Assembly: GCA_934101685.1 (NCBI GenBank) | Contig: CAKORZ010000079.1 | Coordinates: forward strand, 1-5,170 | Source: an uncultured Bacilli bacterium | Lineage (GTDB): Bacteria; Bacillota_I; Bacilli_A; RFN20; DUOF01 | Direction: 5' to 3' | DNA length: 5,170 nucleotides | Part shown: positions 1-5,170 of the stretch, piece after piece | Layout: the number at the start of each line of letters is the position of its first letter | Numbering within the stretch: the first letter of the stretch is position 1 | Program-made: the position numbers and the translations under genes | The notes under the pieces: generated by a model | Told to the model about the DNA's origin: nothing | Databases searched by the model: none | Seen by the model: the letters and a program-made list of their open reading frames with translations, nothing else

Positions 1-4
1 TCAT

Positions 5-11
5 CTCCTTT
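5..11 (-). promoter_or_regulatory. Shine-Dalgarno site of a further minus-strand gene beyond the left edge
   Basis: On the minus strand AAAGGAG lies in an otherwise AT-rich stretch, about 15 nt past the terminator T-run. The ATG at 4-2 touches the site and is too close to be its start, so the true start codon is probably a few bases outside the window. Nothing of the downstream protein can be read here. Confidence 0.5.
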
Positions 12-26
12 ACTATAAATTATATC

Positions 27-62
27 AAAAAAAGTAGACACGTCTTTTTTGTGTCTACTTTT
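27..62 (-). terminator. Rho-independent terminator after the lipoprotein gene
   Basis: Positions 30-41 pair perfectly with 51-62 (12 bp, stem AAAAGTAGACAC / GTGTCTACTTTT) around a 9-nt loop at 42-50. Read on the minus strand, the stem runs straight into a stretch of seven T (33-27), four of which belong to the stem. It lies 56 nt after the lipoprotein stop. On the plus strand the hairpin is followed by only four T, all inside the stem, so termination is better supported for the minus strand. It probably ends the hydCBA-lipoprotein transcript, or the lipoprotein transcript alone. Confidence 0.85.
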
Positions 63-118
63 AGCTTACAACTTCAATAATTGTACAATCCTTTTTCGTT
101 AATTAATTTTTTTCTTTA

Positions 119-1321
119 CTAGTTAGCAGAAACAGCATTTTTTAAAGCAGTTTTTCTAGCAAGTGCTGCATTTCTAGCAGCTTCAATTTGTTCATTATAT
201 GAATTTTCAAATGATTCAAGTAAATCATTTTTAGCAGTATTAGCAGCATTTTCTATTTCACTTGCTTTATTTTGTAAAATAGTCTTTATTTCTTCAGGCA
301 TATTTTCTTTTAATGTTTCTAATGATTTGATTATTGTATTAATAGCTAATAGACTACTATCAATTGCTAGATTTGCTGAGTTATAATAAGTATTATAAGC
401 AGTTTCTTTTAGTCCATAAGCAGTTTCTAAAGAAGCAACTTCTAATGCTTTAGTTTGTTTTGCTAATCCTTCTTCCATATTAGCTAATTCATTTTTTGCT
501 TTTAATAGTTCATCTTTAGCGTTATTTAATTCTTTTAATTTTACTTGATAATCACTTGTTTCACTTAATAAATATTTATTTCTAGCTTCTTCTAGTTTTA
601 CTTTAGCATTGTTTAAATTTTTAACAGCTGCAGAGTATTGAGAGATAACTAGAGAATAAGTGCTATCTAAACTATTAATTATTTCTAAAGTTTTTTCATC
701 TTTAGCAAATTCTATTTCATAATCTTTCATAGCTACGAAAGCATCTTTTAATCCTTGAGAGAATAGATCTTTAGTTTGAATTCTAACTTCTTTTAAATAA
801 TTTATTAATTCTGATTCACTTAAACTATTTAAAACTTCATCCTCAATAGTAGGATAAGCATCTTTTACTAATGCTTTTAATTCATCTAATGTAGGAGCTT
901 CAATATTTTTTAAATTTACATTAATGTTATTATCACTTAAGTATTTTGATACTTTTGATTTAACATCATCATATATTTGATTAGCTTTTTTGCTGTCTCC
1001 TGAAATAGATACTTTTACTTCATTGTTAGATGCACTTCCTTCTACTATAAATCCTGTTTCAGTAGAAATTTTTACAAATAATTTAGCAGCTTCATCAGCA
1101 GTTAAACCAACAAAAGTTTCTCCAACTAAAATTACATTTCCATCTTCATTTAAGGCAGTAACACTAACAACTTTATTATCTTTATCTAAGATAAATTCAA
1201 CACTAGGGTTACAACTAATGTTCATTACTGTTTCTTCTTTTTTAGTCTTTTTACATCCTGATAATGTTAGGGTAGATAATAAAAGTAGAAACATACAAAC
1301 TGTACTTAAAATTTTCTTCAT
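119..1321 (-). CDS. Lipoprotein with RsgI-like middle domain and long helical C-terminal region
   Basis: I do not recognise a named gene. The 400-aa product starts with a lipoprotein signal (MKKIL, hydrophobic 5-20, lipobox LSGC with Cys23 as the lipidated residue), so it should be anchored outside the membrane. Residues about 33-140 resemble the extracellular middle domain of RsgI-type anti-sigma factors: MNISCNPSVEFILDKDNKVV, then VTALNEDGNVIL, a TADEAAKLFVK helix, and a KVSISGDSKKANQIYDDVKSKV strand-helix unit. The Asn38-Pro39 pair matches the site where RsgI proteins are reported to self-cleave. Residues 145-200 are helical and acidic. Residues 205-400 are Ala/Lys/Glu/Leu/Asn-rich, probably coiled coil or a helical bundle, with a repeated LNNAK unit (236-240 and 265-269). 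No anti-sigma domain, transmembrane helix or catalytic domain is seen. The start has a weak AAAGGA site 12 nt upstream. It lies 94 nt after hydA with no terminator between, so read-through is possible. The domain call is from pattern memory; function is unknown. Confidence 0.75.
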   Translation of the reverse strand: MKKILSTVCMFLLLLSTLTLSGCKKTKKEETVMNISCNPSVEFILDKDNKVVSVTALNEDGNVILVGETFVGLTADEAAKLFVKISTETGFIVEGSASNNEVKVSISGDSKKANQIYDDVKSKVSKYLSDNNINVNLKNIEAPTLDELKALVKDAYPTIEDEVLNSLSESELINYLKEVRIQTKDLFSQGLKDAFVAMKDYEIEFAKDEKTLEIINSLDSTYSLVISQYSAAVKNLNNAKVKLEEARNKYLLSETSDYQVKLKELNNAKDELLKAKNELANMEEGLAKQTKALEVASLETAYGLKETAYNTYYNSANLAIDSSLLAINTIIKSLETLKENMPEEIKTILQNKASEIENAANTAKNDLLESFENSYNEQIEAARNAALARKTALKNAVSAN

Positions 1322-1415
1322 ATATTTTATCTTTCCTTTCTTTAGAACTATTTTATTATATTTCTATTTTATTTGTAAATATATCTGAAATGTACACTTT
1401 CTTAATAATGTCAAT

Positions 1416-3149
1416 TTAAATATTTTTACTTTTTTTGCTATATGTAGTGTGTAATAGTTTGTGAGCTAATTCTGAATTAGGTTTACCCAAATAGTTTTTG
1501 TATAATTCAATTATTTGAGGATTATTATGGGATTGTCTAATAGGCAACTTTTCATCTTCCTTATATAAAGCATTAGCTCTTTTATAAGTGTTTAGTAAGA
1601 TATTATCTTTTTCTTTTACATTTAGCTTATTAGATGATATTTTTGGTTGACCTGCACCATTTATACATCCTAAAGGACAAGCCATTACTTCAATAAAGTG
1701 ATACTTGCTTTTTCCTTCTTTAATTTCATTTAATAATTTAGCGGCATTAGATAAAGAGTGAACTACTGCGACATTTACTTTCTTTTTATTTATAGTTAAT
1801 GTTGCTTCTTTTATTCCTTCCATTCCTCTTACTTTATTAAATTCAATAGCTTCATATTCTTTATTTGTAAGAGAATGATAAGCAGTTCTTAAAGCTGCTT
1901 CCATAACTCCACCACTTGCGCCAAAGATAACTCCTGCTCCAGAGAAATCTCCTAATAAATCAGTATCAAATTTTTCATCTTCTAAATCTTCAAATGAAAT
2001 TCCAAATAGTTTAATTAAGTTTGCTAATTCTATGGTTGTTAAGACAATATCAACATCATTATCATTACGATCTTTTTCTTCTTTTTTAGCACTACAAGGC
2101 ATGATTGAAACTACTACTATATCTTTAGGATCTATATTATTCTTTTTAGCATAATAAGATTTAATGATTGCTCCTTCCATCATGTGAGGAGATTTACAAC
2201 TTGATAAATGATTTAATAGTTCTGGATAATATGTTTCAATATATCTTATCCAACCAGGACAGCATGATGTTATAAGAGGTAAATTTTCTTTATTAGTAAA
2301 TCTTTCTAAAAATTCACTAGCTTCTTCCATTATTGTTAAATCTGCTCCAAAGTTAACATCATATACTTTTGAACAACCAATTTTTCTTAATGCTGCGACC
2401 ATTTTACCTTCAACATTAGTACCTATTTTATAGCCAAATTCTTCTCCTAAAGCTGCTCTTACTGCAGGGGCAGTTTGTGCTACTACATGTTTTCCTTCTT
2501 TGAGAGCTACTAATAAGTCTCTAATATTTTCTTTTATAGTAAGTGCACCAGTTGGACATACTTTAGTACATTGACCACAATAAGTACAAGGTACATCTTT
2601 AAATGATTTATTAGCGATAGGTGCTACAATGGTTTTTAAACCTCTATTTTCAAAATTAAGTATTCCTACTCCTTGTGTATTTTTACACATTTCAATGCAT
2701 CTTCCACATAATATGCATTTAGAAGTATCTCTAATTAAGATGCCAGAATGGTCATCTAATGTTCTTTCTGTTTTTTTACCATAATATCTTTCTTCAACAT
2801 TTAATCTTTTTGTTAATGATTGTAGTTCACAATTGTGATTAGCACTACAGTTTAAGCATTCCATTGAATGGTTAGATATTATTAACTCTACTGATTTTTT
2901 TCTTGCTTCTATTATTTCTAAAGTATTAGTGAATACTTCCATTCCATCATAAATTTTATAATTACAAGCAGTTACATAATTTCTAGCGCCTTTTACTTCA
3001 ACTAAGCATACACGACAATTTCCTGATTCTACTAATCCTTTGTAATAGCAAAGGGTAGGGATATCAATGTTAACTTTTCTACAGGCTTCAAGTATTGTTA
3101 AACCTTCTTCAAAGGAATACTCTTGATTGTTTATTTTTACATTAACCAT
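1416..3149 (-). CDS. hydA: [FeFe]-hydrogenase catalytic subunit HydA (M3-type, group A3-like)
   Basis: HydA reduces protons to H2 or oxidises H2 at the H-cluster. The 577-aa protein has the domain order of Clostridium pasteurianum CpI (574 aa, from memory). A plant-type [2Fe-2S] domain has C34, C45, C48 and C62. A His-ligated [4Fe-4S] site has H94, C98, C101 and C107. Two ferredoxin clusters use C145/C148/C151/C155 and C188/C191/C194/C198. The H-cluster motifs are L1 TSCCPGW (C296, C297), L2 MPCSAKKEE (C352, K355, E358) and L3 EVMACPLGCINGAGQP (C491, C495). The proton-path residues of CpI have counterparts at C296, E276, E279 and S316. All cluster ligands are intact, so the enzyme should be active once matured. 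L3 differs from the common ACxGGC...GGGQP form. The protein lacks the extra C-terminal [2Fe-2S] domain of Thermotoga maritima HydA. It overlaps hydB by 8 nt; partnership with hydB and hydC implies NAD(H)-linked, probably bifurcating, function. Confidence 0.96.
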   Translation of the reverse strand: MVNVKINNQEYSFEEGLTILEACRKVNIDIPTLCYYKGLVESGNCRVCLVEVKGARNYVTACNYKIYDGMEVFTNTLEIIEARKKSVELIISNHSMECLNCSANHNCELQSLTKRLNVEERYYGKKTERTLDDHSGILIRDTSKCILCGRCIEMCKNTQGVGILNFENRGLKTIVAPIANKSFKDVPCTYCGQCTKVCPTGALTIKENIRDLLVALKEGKHVVAQTAPAVRAALGEEFGYKIGTNVEGKMVAALRKIGCSKVYDVNFGADLTIMEEASEFLERFTNKENLPLITSCCPGWIRYIETYYPELLNHLSSCKSPHMMEGAIIKSYYAKKNNIDPKDIVVVSIMPCSAKKEEKDRNDNDVDIVLTTIELANLIKLFGISFEDLEDEKFDTDLLGDFSGAGVIFGASGGVMEAALRTAYHSLTNKEYEAIEFNKVRGMEGIKEATLTINKKKVNVAVVHSLSNAAKLLNEIKEGKSKYHFIEVMACPLGCINGAGQPKISSNKLNVKEKDNILLNTYKRANALYKEDEKLPIRQSHNNPQIIELYKNYLGKPNSELAHKLLHTTYSKKSKNI

Positions 3150-5019
3150 TATTATTTCCTCCTGTTGTTTTATTTATAGCTTTAAAATTACAACTATTCA
3201 TACATAAACCACATTTAATACATTTAGTTTGATCTATAGCGAATGGTTCTTTTCCTAAAACACCATGGATTGCTTGTACTGGACAGTTTCTAGCACATAA
3301 ACCACATTTTCTACATTTTTCAGGATCAACATGATATTCAATCATTGCTTTACATACTTTGGCACGACATTTATGTTCTTTTATATGTTCTATATATTCA
3401 TCTTTGAATTTTGCTAGGGTAGATAATACTGGGTTAGGAGCACTTTGGCCTAATCCACACAAAGAAGCTTTTTTAATATGATGAGCAAGTTCTTCAAGTT
3501 CATCTAAATCTTTTTCTTCACCTTTACCATTACTTATTTTTTCTAATATTTCTAGCATTCTAGTAGTGCCTATTCTACAAGGAGAACATTTACCACATGA
3601 TTCTTCACATATAAAGTTTAAATAGAATTTAGCAACATCAATCATACAGTTATCTTCATCCATAACGATAGCACCACCACTACCCATCATTGATCCTTTA
3701 GCAATCAAATTATCAAAATCTATTTTAGTGTCTAAATCATCTTTTGTAAGACAACCACCACTAGGACCACCAGTTTGAATAGCTTTGAATTCTTTATCGT
3801 TAGCTATTCCTCCACCTATATCATAAATAAGTTCTCTTAAAGTGATTCCCATTGGTACTTCTACTAATCCAACATTTTTAACTTTACCAGCAAGGGCGAA
3901 TACCTTTGTACCTTTTGATTTTTCTGTTCCTACATATTTGAATTTTTGGACGCCACCTTCTTTTAAAATGAAAGGTAAGTTTGCAAATGTTTCTACATTG
4001 TTAATTATTGTAGGCTTTCCCCATAATCCTTTATTTGCAGGATAAGGAGGTTTAGCAGTAGGCATTCCTCTTTTTCCTTCAATTGAAGCGATAAGAGCAG
4101 TTTCTTCGCCACAAACAAATGCACCTGCACCTAATCTTACTTCTATGTCAAAGTTAAAATCAGTTCCTAATATATTATTTCCAAGTAATCCATACTCTCT
4201 TGCACTTTCTACTGCATGAGTAAATTTTTCTACTGCAAGAGGATATTCTGCACGGACATATATAAATCCTTTACAAGCACCAATAGCGTATCCTGCAATT
4301 AACATGCCTTCTACTACAGAGTGAGGATTACTTTCTAATATAGAACGATCCATGAATGCTCCAGGATCTCCTTCATCGCCATTACATATAACATACTTTA
4401 TATCTCCAGTAGCGTTATAAGCAGTTTCCCATTTTCTTCCTGTAGGGAAGCCACCCCCACCTCTTCCTCTAAGTCCACTTTCTTTTACTTCATCAATTAC
4501 TTGCTTTCTAGTTAATTTACCTAAACATCTAGCAAAGGCAAGATAACTTCCTTTTGAAAAAGCTTCTTCTATTTTATCTGGATTTATTTCACCACATCCA
4601 TGTAGTGCAATTCTTTCTTGCTTTTTAAAGAATTCTAAATTGTTATAATTAGTTTCTACTTGTCCTTTATCATTTTTAAATACTAATCTTTCTACGATTT
4701 GATTGTTTAAAATATGTGAAGAGAATATTTCTTGTACATCTTTTTCTTTTACTAATTTATAAGTTACATTATCAGGATAAATCTTTACAAAAGGTCCTTG
4801 AGAGCAAAAGCCAAAGCAACCTACAGTTTTAGTTTCGACTTTATCTTGCAAATTGTTTTCTTTTATTAAATTATCAAACATTTCTTTAATATTTAAAGAT
4901 TTATTAGCTACACATCCACTAGAACAACAAAAAGTTAATAATTTTTTAGTAACACGAATATTACTTTCCCAATCATAAATTATTTTTTCTAATTCATTAA
5001 TACTATTTATTTTAGGCAT
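3142..5019 (-). CDS. hydB: Electron-bifurcating [FeFe]-hydrogenase subunit HydB (NuoF-like NAD(H)/FMN flavoprotein)
   Basis: This 625-aa cytoplasmic subunit carries FMN and binds NAD(H). An N-terminal thioredoxin-like [2Fe-2S] domain (about 20-110) has C31, C36, C68 and C72 as likely ligands. The NuoF core follows: the glycine-rich FMN loop GLRGRGGGGFPTGRKW (183-198), the NGDEGDPGAFMDRS segment (213-226) and GAGAFVCGEETALI (297-310). The [4Fe-4S] site is CGKCSPC (C475, C478, C481) with C521. The C-terminal tail has two ferredoxin motifs, C569/C572/C575/C579 and C600/C603/C606/C610. NuoF of complex I lacks the N- and C-terminal additions; HydB has both. The start is ATG at 5019, set by the strong AAGGAGG site; an upstream in-frame TTG is rejected. 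The gene overlaps hydC and hydA by 8 nt each. A stand-alone NADH dehydrogenase or formate dehydrogenase subunit is less likely, because hydA follows directly. Confidence 0.95.
   Translation of the reverse strand: MPKINSINELEKIIYDWESNIRVTKKLLTFCCSSGCVANKSLNIKEMFDNLIKENNLQDKVETKTVGCFGFCSQGPFVKIYPDNVTYKLVKEKDVQEIFSSHILNNQIVERLVFKNDKGQVETNYNNLEFFKKQERIALHGCGEINPDKIEEAFSKGSYLAFARCLGKLTRKQVIDEVKESGLRGRGGGGFPTGRKWETAYNATGDIKYVICNGDEGDPGAFMDRSILESNPHSVVEGMLIAGYAIGACKGFIYVRAEYPLAVEKFTHAVESAREYGLLGNNILGTDFNFDIEVRLGAGAFVCGEETALIASIEGKRGMPTAKPPYPANKGLWGKPTIINNVETFANLPFILKEGGVQKFKYVGTEKSKGTKVFALAGKVKNVGLVEVPMGITLRELIYDIGGGIANDKEFKAIQTGGPSGGCLTKDDLDTKIDFDNLIAKGSMMGSGGAIVMDEDNCMIDVAKFYLNFICEESCGKCSPCRIGTTRMLEILEKISNGKGEEKDLDELEELAHHIKKASLCGLGQSAPNPVLSTLAKFKDEYIEHIKEHKCRAKVCKAMIEYHVDPEKCRKCGLCARNCPVQAIHGVLGKEPFAIDQTKCIKCGLCMNSCNFKAINKTTGGNNNG
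3158..3163 (-). promoter_or_regulatory. Shine-Dalgarno site of hydA, inside the end of hydB
   Basis: AGGAGG on the minus strand lies 8 nt before the hydA ATG (3149-3147) and within the last codons of hydB. With the 8-nt ATGGTTAA overlap it points to coupled translation of HydB and HydA. It fixes the hydA start at MVNVKINN, which also aligns the N-terminal ferredoxin domain correctly. Confidence 0.85.
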
Positions 5020-5170
5020 TACTTGCTTCCTCCTTTTTGCAGTCTTCAATTATTTTATCTACATCTTTTATAGCAACATGAGGATATATTTTGCCATTTA
5101 CACTAACAACAGGTGCTAGTCCACATGCTCCTATACATCTTAAAATATCAATACTAAATAAACCATCTTC
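5012..5170 (-). CDS. hydC: Electron-bifurcating hydrogenase subunit HydC, NuoE-like [2Fe-2S] protein (partial, C-terminal end only)
   Basis: Only the last 52 codons are present; the gene enters from the right edge in frame and ends with TAA at 5014-5012. The visible part starts EDGLFSIDILRCIGACGLAP and continues with a VSVNGKIYPHV segment. This is the C-terminal half of the thioredoxin-like [2Fe-2S] fold of the NuoE/HydC family. Cys12 and Cys16 of the fragment form the second, CxxxC, ligand pair; the first pair must lie outside the window. In the family this small subunit sits on the NuoF-like subunit and its cluster takes part in electron flow around the FMN. The gene overlaps hydB by 8 nt and its last codons carry the hydB ribosome binding site, so the two are co-translated. 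The name hydC rather than nuoE is inferred from the hydB and hydA neighbours. Confidence 0.9.
   Translation of the reverse strand, partial: EDGLFSIDILRCIGACGLAPVVSVNGKIYPHVAIKDVDKIIEDCKKEEASNA
5029..5035 (-). promoter_or_regulatory. Shine-Dalgarno site of hydB, inside the end of hydC
   Basis: On the minus strand AAGGAGG lies 9 nt before the ATG at 5019-5017. It decides the hydB start. The same open frame runs ten codons further up to a TTG at 5049, but that TTG has no comparable site and its extra codons would contain this Shine-Dalgarno sequence. The site is coding sequence of hydC, as expected for translational coupling. Confidence 0.85.

Noticed and set aside
19..24. TATAAT on the minus strand just after the terminator
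   Set aside because: A start about 7 nt downstream would fall at or inside the next gene's Shine-Dalgarno site, and no -35 element is visible outside the hairpin.
80..89. Palindrome ATTGTACAAT between the lipoprotein stop and the terminator, with another TGTACA near 1391
   Set aside because: It is short and AT-rich, with no repeated flanks. There is no evidence for an operator.
1355..1379. Possible promoter for the lipoprotein: TATAAT (1360-1355) with TTTACA (1379-1374) on the minus strand
   Set aside because: The spacer is only 13 nt, and at 17 nt there is no -35-like hexamer. Such matches are expected by chance in this AT-rich gap. A TTGACA overlapping the hydA stop region also lacks a -10 at proper distance.
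990..1388. Plus-strand open frame of 132 codons opposite the lipoprotein gene start
   Set aside because: It lies antisense to a well-supported gene, has no recognisable domain and runs into the intergenic AT-rich DNA. It is a shadow of the low-GC coding strand.
1322..1415. Search for a terminator or riboswitch between hydA and the lipoprotein gene
   Set aside because: Only weak AT stems of about 4 bp were found, with no T-run after a stable hairpin and no recognisable leader motif.
3842..4045. Plus-strand open frame of 67 codons opposite hydB
   Set aside because: It is fully antisense to the conserved NuoF core, has no ribosome binding site of note and no recognisable product.
5020..5049. 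Longer hydB start at a TTG giving ten extra residues (MKTAKRRKQV)
   Set aside because: The extra codons contain the Shine-Dalgarno site of the ATG at 5019, and the TTG itself has no good site upstream.
1416..5170. Complex I (NuoE/NuoF/NuoG) instead of a hydrogenase
   Set aside because: The NuoG-like gene carries complete L1, L2 and L3 H-cluster motifs with all cluster cysteines, and no other nuo genes are present.

Overview
The window is AT-rich (about 30% G+C, judged by eye) and densely coded. It uses the standard genetic code, since Trp is TGG in the hydrogenase L1 motif, and it has strong AGGAGG Shine-Dalgarno sites. Together with [FeFe]-hydrogenase genes and a Gram-positive-type lipoprotein, this suggests an anaerobic, fermentative, low-GC Firmicute: Clostridia or an anaerobic Bacilli/Mollicutes-related gut lineage. 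The genus cannot be named from this sequence. All genes are on the minus strand, so transcription runs from high to low coordinates.

Layout in transcription order. (1) 5170-5012: the last 52 codons of hydC, a NuoE-like thioredoxin-fold [2Fe-2S] subunit cut by the window edge. (2) 5019-3142: hydB, a NuoF-like flavoprotein subunit of 625 aa. (3) 3149-1416: hydA, the [FeFe]-hydrogenase catalytic subunit of 577 aa. The two gene junctions are nearly identical: an AGGAGG site inside the upstream gene and an 8-nt ATGNNTAA overlap, which implies translational coupling of all three subunits. (4) After a 94-nt gap with no visible terminator, 1321-119 encodes a 400-aa lipoprotein. Its N-terminal half resembles the extracellular middle domain of RsgI-type anti-sigma factors, including the conserved Asn-Pro, and its C-terminal half is long and helical. 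(5) 62-27: a perfect 12-bp hairpin followed by a T-run. Beyond it, at 11-5, is a Shine-Dalgarno site for a further minus-strand gene that starts just outside the window.

HydC, HydB and HydA together would form a soluble cytoplasmic trimer of the group A3 type. In this family NADH is handled at the FMN of HydB, and electrons pass through an iron-sulfur chain to the H-cluster of HydA. Most characterised members couple H2 to both NAD+ and ferredoxin (electron bifurcation or confurcation); some relatives use NADH alone. The sequence cannot decide between these. No maturation genes (hydE, hydF, hydG) are in the window.

The least explained element is the lipoprotein: an RsgI-like sensor module with a lipid anchor in place of the anti-sigma and transmembrane parts. 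The hydrogenase operon itself belongs to a known family, with a few substitutions around the H-cluster worth noting.
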